A DNA stretch of 53,750 bases from an uncultured Alphaproteobacteria bacterium (GTDB lineage Bacteria; Pseudomonadota; Alphaproteobacteria; Bin95), in contig CALAHN010000038.1 in NCBI GenBank assembly GCA_937891825.1, positions 1-53,750 on the forward strand, given 5' to 3'. The notes below the pieces were generated by a model that was given only the letters and a program-made list of their open reading frames with translations, made no database searches and was not told where the DNA came from. Below are positions 7,693 through 15,373 of the stretch, piece after piece (within the stretch, counting starts at the first letter, position 1; every line of letters starts with the position of its first letter). Position numbers and translations under genes: made by a program.

Positions 7693-10578
7693 TCAGCCAA
7701 GCGATTCAGCGAGAATTTCGACGGCGTGGCGCGCTTTCCGTCCGGCGCCGTCGGCGATCTGATGGCGGCAGCTTGTGCCGTCCGCGACGATCAGCGTCCC
7801 GGGGTCGGCGGCGCGGATCGCCGGCAGCAAGCTGATCTCCGCCATGGCGACGGACATGTCGTAGGTCGCGCGCTGATAGCCGAACGCGCCGGCCATGCCG
7901 CAACAGGACGTTTCAATCATCGTCACCGCCAGATCCGGGATCAGCTTGAGCGCCTGGAGCGTCGCTTCCGCCGCGCCGAACGCCTTCTGATGGCAGTGGC
8001 CATGCACCAGCGCCGCGTCGGCGATGGGCCGGAGCTGCGGCCGGAGGGCGTCCGCCGCCTCATGGGCCAGGAAATCGTCGATCATGCGCGCAGCCTCGGC
8101 CAGCTTGACCGCGCGGCCGTCGAGCTTCAGCGCCTCAAATTCGTCCTTGAAGGTGAAGAGGCAGGCTGGCTCCAGGCCGAGCACGGGCGCGCCCGCATCC
8201 AGGAAGGGCGCCATCAGGTCGAGCGTGCGCATGGCTTCGGCGCGGGCCGCGTCGATCAGGCCGGCGCCCAGGAACGTCCGCCCGCAGCAGGCGCCGCGCC
8301 CGTCCGCTCCTCGGACGACATGGACATGATATCCGGCGGCGCTGAGCACCTTGACGGCGGCGCGCGGCTTCTCCGGCTCGAACCAGGTTGTGAAGGTGTC
8401 GGCGAACAGGACCACGTCCCGGCCGTCGCTCACAGGAACGCCGCCGATGCTTTCGACAAACGGGTCGGGCGCCCATGCCGGCAGCGAGCGCTTCGCCGAA
8501 AAGCCGGTCAGCGGCGCGGAGAGGCGCGCGGCGCCCGGCAGGCGGTCCCGAAGGTTCATGAGCCGCCCGAACTTCGAGAGGCGCCTCGCCTGATGCGGCA
8601 GAAACGCCGTCATGCGCTCGCCGAGCGTCAGCTTCGTCGTCTTGCGCTTCTGATAGGCGGCCTCGATCTTCATGCGCGCCATATCGACGCCGGTCGGGCA
8701 TTCCCGGCGGCAGCCCTTGCAGCCGACGCAAAGCGCCATCGCCTCCTCGACGGCGCCGCCGGCGATATCGGCCGGCCCAAGCTGGCCCGACAGCGCGAGG
8801 CGGAGCGTGTTCGCCCGTCCCCGCGTCACATGGGTTTCGTCGCGGGTCGCGCGGAAGCTGGGGCACATGACGCCCGCCAGCAGGGAGCGGCAGGTTCCGT
8901 TGTTGTTGCACATCTCCGCGGCGCCCAGGAACCCGCCCCAGGGGCTCCAGTCGAGCCCGGTTTCAAGCGGCACAGGCGCGTAACCGGGCTGGAAGCGGAA
9001 CAAGCTGCGGTCGTCCAGCTTCGGCGGATCGACGATCTTGCCGGGGTTGAAGCGGTTATCGGGATCGAAGCGCTGCTTGATCTCCCCGAAGGCGGCGGCG
9101 AGGCGGGGGCCTTGCATGGTCGCGATGAACTCGGAGCGGACGATGCCGTCGCCATGCTCGCCGGAATGGGAGCCGCCATATTCCGCGACGATCTCGAAGG
9201 CGGCTTCGGCGATCTCGCGCAGTTGCCGGGCGCCGTCGGCCGTCTTCATGTTCAGGATCGGCCGGACATGCAGCAAGCCGACGCTGGCATGGGCATACCA
9301 CGTGCCTTCCGTATCGTGGCGGGCGAACAGAGCCGTCAGGCGTTCGGTGAAGTCGGCCAGATGCTCAAGCGGAATGGCGCAGTCTTCGATGACCGATACC
9401 GGCTTGGCGCTGCCCTTCATCGCCATGACGATGTTCAGCCCGGCCTCCCGCACGCCCCAGACGCGCTTCTGGACGCCAGGGTCCGTGACGCGCACCACGG
9501 ATTTAGGATGGCCGATGTCGCCCATCAGCGCTTCCAGATCGTCCAGCCGCGGCAGGAGCGCCGACGCGGTCTCGCCGGAGAATTCGACGATCAGCAAGGC
9601 CTGCGGCTCGCCCGGCGACATGATGCGGGCGACATCGGCGAACGCCGGCATGGCGCGGGCGCGTTCGATGATCGTGCGGTCGACAAGCTCCACGGCGTCG
9701 GGCTTCAGGGTCACCAGATGCTGGGTCGCGACCATCGCCTCGCGGAAGCTCGGGAACTGGCAGATCCCGATGACCTTGTCTGGCGCGAGCGGCTGCAGTT
9801 TGACCTCGATCGCCTTGAAAAACCCGAGGGTGCCTTCCGATCCGACCAGAATATCGGCCAGATTGAAGCCATTGGCGCCGGGGGGCGGGATGCGGTGCAG
9901 ATTATAGCCAGCGACATGCCGCAGCACTTTCGGAACGCGCCGGGCGATCTCGTCGGCCTCGCGGGCGGCGAGGCCTTGCAGGAACTGCGCGAGGCCGTCG
10001 CCGTGCCGGCCCTCCAGCCAGCCGAAGCGCCGGCTGCCGCCGTCCGCCAGTAGCGCGTCGATCGCGAGCACATTGTCGGCCATGATCCCATAACGGATCG
10101 AGCGAGCGCCGGAGGAATTGTTCGCCGTCATGCCGCCAAGGGTGCAGCGGCTGGCGGTCGATGGGTCGACCGGAAAGAACAGCTTGTCCTGGGCGAGGCG
10201 GGCGTTCAGATGGGCCAGGACGACGCCTGGCTCGACGCGCGCCGTGCCGGCCGCTACGTCGACATCGAGGATCCTGTCGAGATATTTCGACGTGTCGATC
10301 ACCAGCGCTTCGCCGATGGTCTGGCCGCACTGGGACGTTCCGGCGCCGCGCGGCAGCACCGGCACGCCCGCTTCAGTCGCGATGGCGAGCGCCGCCTCCA
10401 CGTCCGCCATCGATTTCGGCCGGATCACGCCCAGGGGCTCGATCTGATAGATCGAGGCGTCCGTCGCATAGCGGCCGCGATGGCCGGCGTCGAACCAGAC
10501 GTCGCCCGCGATCGCGCCCCGGAGTTTCCGGGCGAGGGCGGCGTCGCCGGGAAGCGGGCGGGCGTGTCCGTCGGGCAT
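7693..10578 (-). CDS. FAD-linked D-2-hydroxyacid oxidase with C-terminal Fe-S/CCG domains (YdiJ/D-2-HG dehydrogenase-like)
   Basis: A 961-aa fusion enzyme. Residues about 30-480 form a PCMH-type FAD domain plus FAD-oxidase C domain (PRGAGTSQCGQTIGEALVID, GGMTANNSSGARSIRYG, GEHGDGIVRSEF). Residues about 560-650 hold Cys clusters (NNNGTCR, MCPSFR, and ferredoxin-type CVGCKGCRRECP). The C-terminal third has two CCG domains (GACCGRTFLGAG and SCCGMAGAFGY). This is the layout of E. coli YdiJ-type D-2-hydroxyglutarate or D-lactate dehydrogenases, which pass electrons to the quinone pool or another acceptor. The ATG at 10578 overlaps the stop of the NAD-dependent D-2-hydroxyacid dehydrogenase (TGATG), so the two are probably co-translated and act on related hydroxyacids. 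The exact substrate is unknown. Confidence 0.9.
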   Translation of the reverse strand: MPDGHARPLPGDAALARKLRGAIAGDVWFDAGHRGRYATDASIYQIEPLGVIRPKSMADVEAALAIATEAGVPVLPRGAGTSQCGQTIGEALVIDTSKYLDRILDVDVAAGTARVEPGVVLAHLNARLAQDKLFFPVDPSTASRCTLGGMTANNSSGARSIRYGIMADNVLAIDALLADGGSRRFGWLEGRHGDGLAQFLQGLAAREADEIARRVPKVLRHVAGYNLHRIPPPGANGFNLADILVGSEGTLGFFKAIEVKLQPLAPDKVIGICQFPSFREAMVATQHLVTLKPDAVELVDRTIIERARAMPAFADVARIMSPGEPQALLIVEFSGETASALLPRLDDLEALMGDIGHPKSVVRVTDPGVQKRVWGVREAGLNIVMAMKGSAKPVSVIEDCAIPLEHLADFTERLTALFARHDTEGTWYAHASVGLLHVRPILNMKTADGARQLREIAEAAFEIVAEYGGSHSGEHGDGIVRSEFIATMQGPRLAAAFGEIKQRFDPDNRFNPGKIVDPPKLDDRSLFRFQPGYAPVPLETGLDWSPWGGFLGAAEMCNNNGTCRSLLAGVMCPSFRATRDETHVTRGRANTLRLALSGQLGPADIAGGAVEEAMALCVGCKGCRRECPTGVDMARMKIEAAYQKRKTTKLTLGERMTAFLPHQARRLSKFGRLMNLRDRLPGAARLSAPLTGFSAKRSLPAWAPDPFVESIGGVPVSDGRDVVLFADTFTTWFEPEKPRAAVKVLSAAGYHVHVVRGADGRGACCGRTFLGAGLIDAARAEAMRTLDLMAPFLDAGAPVLGLEPACLFTFKDEFEALKLDGRAVKLAEAARMIDDFLAHEAADALRPQLRPIADAALVHGHCHQKAFGAAEATLQALKLIPDLAVTMIETSCCGMAGAFGYQRATYDMSVAMAEISLLPAIRAADPGTLIVADGTSCRHQIADGAGRKARHAVEILAESLG

Positions 10579-11582
10579 CAGTCGACCAGGAAGGCGAGGT
10601 TCTGGCAGTTGCGCAGCGAGCCGTCGCGCACGCGCCCCGCCGCCGTCGCGACCGCCTTGGAACGCAGGTCGCGCAAGCCCGGCGGGCTGTAGAACGCCGC
10701 ATGGGGCGACAGCATCAGCCGGCCTTCCAGCCAGCTTTCGCGGTTCATGTAGGCCTTGATCAGCGGATGGCTCGCGTCGGCCGGCTCCTGGGGCAACACG
10801 TCGAGCCCGGCGCCGGCGGGGCGGCCGGCCTTGAGCGCTTCATACATCGCGTCCAGATCGACGATCGGGCCGCGCGCCGTGTTGATCACGACGGCCCGGT
10901 CGTTCATGCGGCCGAGGAGATCGCGATTGATCGCGCCACGCGTGCTGTCGTTCAGGGGCGAGTGGATCGAAATCGTATCGGCTTGCTCGAACAGCGCTTC
11001 CGGCGACGTGACCCGGCGGTAGCCGGTCGCGAGGTCATAGCCGTCGGGCTGGCCCGGATCGTAGAACACGACCGTCATATCGAAGGCCGCCGCCCGTCTG
11101 GCCGCGGCAAGGCCGATGCGGCCAAGGCCGAAGACGCCGAAAGTCCGGCCCCGCAGCCGGTCGACGCAGGGGCTTTCGACATAGCGCCAGAGGCCGGCCG
11201 GGTCCTGGCGCATGCGTTGCTCATAGCGGTCGAGGCCCCGGCGGAGCGCCAGCATCATGGCGATGGCATGGTCTGCGACTTCCGTCGTGCCGTAGTCCGG
11301 CACGGTGCATACGGCGATGCCGCGCTCGCCGAGCGCCTTCAGGTCCAGTCCGTCGAAGCCGACGCCGCCGCGGACGACGATCCGCGCCCGCTGCAGCTTC
11401 GGCAAGGCGGCCATGACCGCCTTGGTGCCGCGATAGGTCACGACGCCATCGGCGCGCGCCCAGGCATCGTCGGTGACTTCGTCGGGCGAGGCGAAGAATT
11501 CCAGCTCGATATCGGGTCCGGCGGCTTCCTGCTCCAGGGCCTCGTCGCCGATCATGTGTCGGTCCGTGATGAGAATGCGCAT
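10578..11582 (-). CDS. D-2-hydroxyacid dehydrogenase (CtBP-like, NAD-dependent)
   Basis: A 334-aa cytosolic D-isomer-specific 2-hydroxyacid dehydrogenase. The Rossmann motif FGVFGLGRIG lies near residue 148. The catalytic triad is visible as Arg in NTARGPIVD, Glu in PQEPADASHP and His in LSPHAAFYS. The YGTTEVADHAIAMMLALRR segment is typical of the C-terminal-binding-protein-like subgroup. It is the first gene of a minus-strand run and is translationally coupled to the FAD/Fe-S oxidase. It starts back to back with the arfA-like gene, about 100 nt away, so the promoter should lie in 11583-11684. The reduction product or substrate cannot be named from sequence. Confidence 0.9.
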   Translation of the reverse strand: MRILITDRHMIGDEALEQEAAGPDIELEFFASPDEVTDDAWARADGVVTYRGTKAVMAALPKLQRARIVVRGGVGFDGLDLKALGERGIAVCTVPDYGTTEVADHAIAMMLALRRGLDRYEQRMRQDPAGLWRYVESPCVDRLRGRTFGVFGLGRIGLAAARRAAAFDMTVVFYDPGQPDGYDLATGYRRVTSPEALFEQADTISIHSPLNDSTRGAINRDLLGRMNDRAVVINTARGPIVDLDAMYEALKAGRPAGAGLDVLPQEPADASHPLIKAYMNRESWLEGRLMLSPHAAFYSPPGLRDLRSKAVATAAGRVRDGSLRNCQNLAFLVD

Positions 11583-11684
11583 GCGGGTTCAGCCTCTTTG
11601 CATCGTTTTCGGGCTGAAGATGCTCTATTACCGGCGCTCAAGTCCATAAGGCGGCGGGCTGGGACCCGCCCGGAGGCTTCCGCC

Positions 11685-11852
11685 ATGAAAGAAACCCCGA
11701 AATCGCCGCCGCGCCCGAAGAACCTGGCGGCCAAGGCGCTCGCCGATCCGGCGACCCGCCAGCGGGTGACGAAGCCGAAGCGCGGCAAAGGCGCATATAC
11801 CCGCAAGCGCCGGAAGCTGGATGCCGACAGCGCCGGCCGCGATACGGATTGA
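11685..11852 (+). CDS. arfA: alternative ribosome-rescue factor ArfA-like small protein
   Basis: A 55-aa basic protein hidden as the tail of a much longer open frame that is antisense to the dehydrogenase genes. The block NLAAKALADPATRQRV followed by KRGKGAYTRKRRK matches the ArfA signature as I know it (Asn-Ala, Leu-x-Asp-Pro, Arg-x-Arg-Val, then Lys-Gly-Lys-Gly-Ser/Ala-Tyr and a basic stretch). ArfA recruits RF2 to ribosomes stalled on non-stop mRNA, as a backup to tmRNA. The start is supported by GGAGG at 11672-11676, 8 nt before the ATG. A strong hairpin starts 1 nt after the stop; in E. coli, arfA expression depends on a 3' hairpin inside the gene. An ArfA-like assignment is likely but not proven. 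Confidence 0.72.
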   Translation: MKETPKSPPRPKNLAAKALADPATRQRVTKPKRGKGAYTRKRRKLDADSAGRDTD

Positions 11853-11853
11853 T

Positions 11854-11868
11854 CTGGCGCGCCGCCAG
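11854..11868 (+). terminator. hairpin just downstream of the arfA-like stop
   Basis: CTGGCG-CGC-CGCCAG forms a perfect 6-bp GC-rich stem with a 3-nt loop, beginning 1 nt after the TGA at 11850-11852. There is no following T-tract, so intrinsic termination is uncertain. RNase processing or Rho-dependent ending are alternatives. A second small dyad, GTCCG-N5-CGGAC, follows within 25 nt. Confidence 0.45.
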
Positions 11869-11966
11869 CGTCCCGGTCCGTCCGCCGGACGCCTGGAAGA
11901 CTTGGCGATATCAGCCTTTATTGCCTAGCATCCAGACGCCTGACCTTGCCGTGGGAGCCCTCTTGC

Positions 11967-12830
11967 ATGACCGATCGCCGACCCAATCGCCGGAGCGCCA
12001 TGTTCTTGCCCGCATTGCAGCCGGACCGGATCGCGGAGGTCGTGGCCGCTGGGGCCGATATCGTCGTGTTCGACCTGGAGGACGGCACGGCCGAGGCTCG
12101 CAAGGATGAGGCGCGGGCAGTCGTCGCCGCCGCGTTCGAAGGGGCGCTCGACCGACCGCTCGACCGGCCGCTTCTGCGCTATCTCCGCATCAATCATCCG
12201 GCCAGTCCGGCGGGCATCAGGGATCTGGCGGCCGTCCTCGACTGGCGGTCGCCGCCCGACGGCCTCGTCATTCCGAAAGCGGAATGCGCGGCGGAAATCG
12301 CCTGGGCGCATCAAACGGCGGGCGCGGTCCATCCGGGCCTCGACCTGATGCCGATTATCGAGACGCCGGCGGGACTGGAGGCCGCGCCCGAAATCGCCCG
12401 GGCGCCGGGGGTGGCGGCGCTTCTGCTTGGCTGCGACGATCTCTCGGGCGCGCTTGGATCGGATCGGGGCTGGGACGCGATGGCTTATGCGCGCGGCAGG
12501 GTGGCCGCGGCGGCCGGCGCGGCCGGGGTCGAGGCCATGGACGGCCCGTGGCGCGACCCCGACGATCCTGATGGATTGATCGCGGAAACCAACCGGATCG
12601 CCGCCATGGGGTTCAGCGGCAAGGCCTGCTACCACGCCAGCCAGGTTCCCCATATCCATGCCGCTTTCACGCCCGCGCCCGTCGCCATCGCGGAAGCCGA
12701 GGCTATTCTTGCGGCCGCCGCGGCGGACGACAGCGGCCTTACGCACGCCGGGGGCCGCGTCGTCAACGCCGCCGTCGTCAAGAACGCGCGACGCTTGCTC
12801 GCCCTGGCGGACCGACGGGGCTTACGCTAG
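11967..12830 (+). CDS. HpcH/HpaI aldolase / citrate lyase beta-like (CoA ester lyase family)
   Basis: A 287-aa TIM-barrel protein of the CitE-like family, which cleaves or hydrolyses CoA esters such as malyl-, citramalyl- or citryl-CoA. Visible landmarks are RRSAMFLPALQPDR at the N-terminus, VVFDLEDGTAEARKDEAR (acid cluster), YLRINHP (substrate Arg), LVIPKAE, MPIIETPAGLE (metal Glu), LGCDDLSGALG (metal Asp) and the C-terminal GKACYHASQV block. The ATG at 11967 was preferred over an upstream TTG because GGGAG precedes it and the conserved N-terminus follows. The TAG stop is formed by the first three bases of repeat copy B. It stands alone between the arfA-like gene and the amidohydrolase operon. 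Confidence 0.87.
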   Translation: MTDRRPNRRSAMFLPALQPDRIAEVVAAGADIVVFDLEDGTAEARKDEARAVVAAAFEGALDRPLDRPLLRYLRINHPASPAGIRDLAAVLDWRSPPDGLVIPKAECAAEIAWAHQTAGAVHPGLDLMPIIETPAGLEAAPEIARAPGVAALLLGCDDLSGALGSDRGWDAMAYARGRVAAAAGAAGVEAMDGPWRDPDDPDGLIAETNRIAAMGFSGKACYHASQVPHIHAAFTPAPVAIAEAEAILAAAAADDSGLTHAGGRVVNAAVVKNARRLLALADRRGLR

Positions 12831-12936
12831 AGCATGGCGCGTCCAAGTGGACGCGCGGTCCATGCTCTATCTTATTGATAGCGATCAAATTATCCAATCT
12901 TAGGCGATTCCGCCTAAGATTGGTTTGATCTAGCGC
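12828..12936. repeat. 109-bp bipartite hairpin repeat, copy B
   Basis: Same length and structure as the copy at 1489-1597, with four substitutions: one in the loop of hairpin 1 and three in the linker. Hairpin 1 spans 12828-12869 and hairpin 2 about 12883-12930. It again starts on the stop codon TAG of the upstream gene. Two of the linker changes convert TTGAGATCGATCAA (copy A) into TTGATAGCGATCAA (12875-12888), a perfect match to the FNR/FixK box TTGAT-N4-ATCAA. Confidence 0.9.
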
Positions 12937-12987
12937 GAGACATCGCATTATCCGCGCGTCGCCGCTTGACGACTTTCAGAATTTGAA

Positions 12988-12997
12988 CGAACGTTCG
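12988..12997. promoter_or_regulatory. candidate TetR operator ahead of the amidohydrolase operon
   Basis: CGAACGTTCG is a perfect 10-bp palindrome 28 nt upstream of the amidohydrolase ATG and a few bases after a TTGACG hexamer at 12966-12971 that could be a -35. TetR-family repressors commonly bind such dyads near their own promoter, and the second gene of this operon is a TetR regulator. Autoregulation is inferred. Confidence 0.45.
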
Positions 12998-13025
12998 ATA
13001 GCACTGATGGCGAGGGCCGAGGCCG

Positions 13026-14732
13026 ATGGCGAAGTACGATCGCGTCCTGAAGGGCGGCATGGTTGTCGACGGCACGCGGGCGCCCAGATATCGGGCGGAT
13101 ATCGGGGTCAAGGATGGCCGGATCGCGGAGATCGGGCAGATCGATCCCGCTGACGCCGAGGAGACGCTCGATGTCTTCGGCCTGATCGTCGCGCCTGGCT
13201 TCATCGACCTCCATACCCATTATGACGCCCAGGTGTTCTGGGACCCCTACTGCACGCTCTCCAGTTGGCACGGCATCACGTCGGTCGCGATCGGGAATTG
13301 CGGCTTCGGGTTCGCCCCGGTGCGGCCGGAGATGCGCGAGCGGGCGATGCTGTCGATGACGCGGGTGGAGGCGATCCCGCTGGCGTCCATGCAGGCGGGC
13401 ATGCCGTGGGACTGGGTGAGCTTCCCGGAATTTCTGGATAGCGTCGAGCGGACGCCGAAGGCCGTGAACATCCTGCCCTATGTGCCGGTCGGCCCCATGC
13501 TGATCTGGGTCATGGGCCTGGAGGGCGCCAAGGCGGGCCGCATGCCGACCGATGCGGAGCATGCGGAACTGCAGCGGCTGTTCCGCGAAGCGCTCGATGC
13601 CGGCGGCTGCGGCTGGTCGGCGCAGCGCATGCTCCCCGACGGCCCGGCCGCCGTACAGCGCGACTTCGACGGCTCGCCGATGCCGACCGATGTGATGCAC
13701 GACGAAACCTGCCGCGTCTTCGCCCGCGTCCTGGCCGAGCGCAATGCAGGCGTCATGCAGATGCTGCTCGTCTCCGGCGACAATCGGCGCGATCAGGCAT
13801 TCTACGAAGAAATGGCGGAGCTTTCCGGCCGCCCGATGATCATGAACGTCGTCCAGGCTTTCGATCATCGGCCGGAAATCCATCGGCGCGTGCTGCGTTG
13901 GCTGCAAAGTTGCCGGGAGCGGGGCATCCGGGTCGTCGGCCAGGGCCTGACCACGGACGCGGGCTTCGGCTTCACTTTCGTCGATTGGAACCTGTTCGAC
14001 GATTCCGAGCCCTGGCGCGAAGCTACGACCGGAACCGTCGAGGAGCGCAAGGCGAAGCTTGGCGATCCGGCGCGCCGGCAGGCGCTCAAGGACCAGATGC
14101 CGATTACGGCGACCGGGCCGCTCGACGGGATCGTCATCGTCGGTCCGCGGCTGGCGAAGAATCAGCAATGGCTCGACCACACCCTGGCGCTCGCGGGGCA
14201 GAAGATGGGTAAGCATCCGGTCGACGTGATGCTGGACATGGCGGTTGAAGAGGACCTGGAGACGGAGTTCTTCGCCGCGCCGCCCAACGGCAAGATCGAG
14301 CATCTGCGGGAAATCGTGGCCGATCCCTACGTCCTGTTCGGCGTGTCCGACGGCGGCGCCCACACCAAGTTCCTGACCGCAGGGCGCTATCCGACCGAGA
14401 CGATCTGCAAGGTCGTGCGCCAGCATGGCATGATTTCGCTGGAGGAAGCCCACTGGCGCCTGTCAGCCTTGCCGGCCCAGGTCGCGGGCTTCGAGGGGCG
14501 CGGCGTGCTGATCAAGGGCGCGCCGGCGGACATCATCGCCTATGACTTTGACCGGCTGGAGGTCCTGAAGGAAGAAATCGTGCACGACCTGCCGGCAGGG
14601 GAATGGCGGCGGATTCAGCGGGCGAGCGGCTATCGCTTCGTCCTGGTCAATGGCGAAGTCACGATCCGGGACGATCGACCGACGAACACGTTCTCCGGGG
14701 AATTGCTCCGCCACGGCCGCGCCGCATCATGA
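13026..14732 (+). CDS. N-acyl-D-amino-acid deacylase-like amidohydrolase
   Basis: A 568-aa amidohydrolase-superfamily enzyme of the D-aminoacylase type (amidohydrolase family 3). Features are DRVLKGGMVVDGTRAPRYRAD at the N-terminus (beta-sandwich), the metal motif DLHTHYDAQVFWDP, GITSVAIGNCGFGFAPV, GWSAQRMLPDG, and the late metal/catalytic region FGVSDGGAHTKFLTAGRYPTE. The C-terminal beta-sandwich strand GAPADIIAYDFDRLEV completes the layout. Length is at the upper end for the family (about 480-570). The product would release an amine or D-amino acid from an N-acyl compound. It overlaps the TetR gene by 4 nt (ATGA), and a TauD-like oxygenase follows, so the three likely form one inducible catabolic unit. 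Confidence 0.88.
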   Translation: MAKYDRVLKGGMVVDGTRAPRYRADIGVKDGRIAEIGQIDPADAEETLDVFGLIVAPGFIDLHTHYDAQVFWDPYCTLSSWHGITSVAIGNCGFGFAPVRPEMRERAMLSMTRVEAIPLASMQAGMPWDWVSFPEFLDSVERTPKAVNILPYVPVGPMLIWVMGLEGAKAGRMPTDAEHAELQRLFREALDAGGCGWSAQRMLPDGPAAVQRDFDGSPMPTDVMHDETCRVFARVLAERNAGVMQMLLVSGDNRRDQAFYEEMAELSGRPMIMNVVQAFDHRPEIHRRVLRWLQSCRERGIRVVGQGLTTDAGFGFTFVDWNLFDDSEPWREATTGTVEERKAKLGDPARRQALKDQMPITATGPLDGIVIVGPRLAKNQQWLDHTLALAGQKMGKHPVDVMLDMAVEEDLETEFFAAPPNGKIEHLREIVADPYVLFGVSDGGAHTKFLTAGRYPTETICKVVRQHGMISLEEAHWRLSALPAQVAGFEGRGVLIKGAPADIIAYDFDRLEVLKEEIVHDLPAGEWRRIQRASGYRFVLVNGEVTIRDDRPTNTFSGELLRHGRAAS

Positions 14733-15340
14733 GCCAGGCGGCGCTCTATCCGGCGCGCGGTCGGGGGGAAGACGGCGAAGCGCGCATGTTGAGCGCGGCG
14801 CTGGCCGCTTTCGTCGAGAAGGGCTTCCACGGCGCCAGCATGCGCGAGATCGCGGAGCGCGCCGAATCCAGCGTCTCGAGCGCCTATTATTACTTCTCCT
14901 CGAAGCAGGCGATCCTCTATCGGATCGTCTACGACATCACCGCCGAATTGGCGGATAGCCTGGAAGCAGCGGAGCGTGCGGCAGGATCCGATCCGGCCGA
15001 GCGGCTGGCGGCCGTCGTTCGGCTCCATGTGCTGTTCCATGCCGAGCGGCAGGATGCCTCCTTCATCGGCAATTCCGAATTGCGCAGCCTTGGCCTGGAC
15101 GAGCGGGCGGCCGTCATGGTCTGCCGCGACCGCGTCACGGCCGCGTTCGAGCGGCCGGTCATGGACGGCGCGATGGCCAGGCAGTTCGACTGCCCCGATC
15201 CGGTGCTGACGACCCGCGCGATCGTCACCATGGCGACGGCCGTCGCGGTCTGGCGGCGCGCCGATGGCGTGCTCGCGCCGGAAGCGATCGCCGACCGTTA
15301 TGTCGAATTGGCGCTGCGGATGGTCGGCGCCCGCTCATGA
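14729..15340 (+). CDS. TetR/AcrR family transcriptional regulator
   Basis: A 203-aa repressor-type protein. The N-terminal helix-turn-helix is clear: MLSAALAAFVEKGFHGASMR then EIAERAESSVSSAYYYFSSK, including the typical FxxKGF and YYYFxSK blocks. The remaining 140 residues form the variable ligand-binding/dimer domain. The ATG at 14729 was chosen because it overlaps the amidohydrolase stop by 4 nt; a longer open frame upstream reads over that gene. Its position inside the operon and the dyad at 12988-12997 suggest it controls its own operon in response to the pathway substrate. Confidence 0.92.
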   Translation: MSQAALYPARGRGEDGEARMLSAALAAFVEKGFHGASMREIAERAESSVSSAYYYFSSKQAILYRIVYDITAELADSLEAAERAAGSDPAERLAAVVRLHVLFHAERQDASFIGNSELRSLGLDERAAVMVCRDRVTAAFERPVMDGAMARQFDCPDPVLTTRAIVTMATAVAVWRRADGVLAPEAIADRYVELALRMVGARS

Positions 15341-15373
15341 CACGTTATCAATCTCGAGGAGGCCAAGACTGCC

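Noticed and set aside
7726-10053. A 775-aa plus-strand open frame antisense to the FAD/Fe-S oxidase
   Set aside because: Shadow of a well-supported gene; no recognisable domains and no ribosome-binding site that decides a start.
10161-11852. A 563-aa plus-strand open frame
   Set aside because: All but its last 55 codons lie antisense to two well-supported dehydrogenase genes and have the Arg/Gly/Ala-rich composition of a shadow frame. Only the ArfA-like tail with its own ribosome-binding site is kept.
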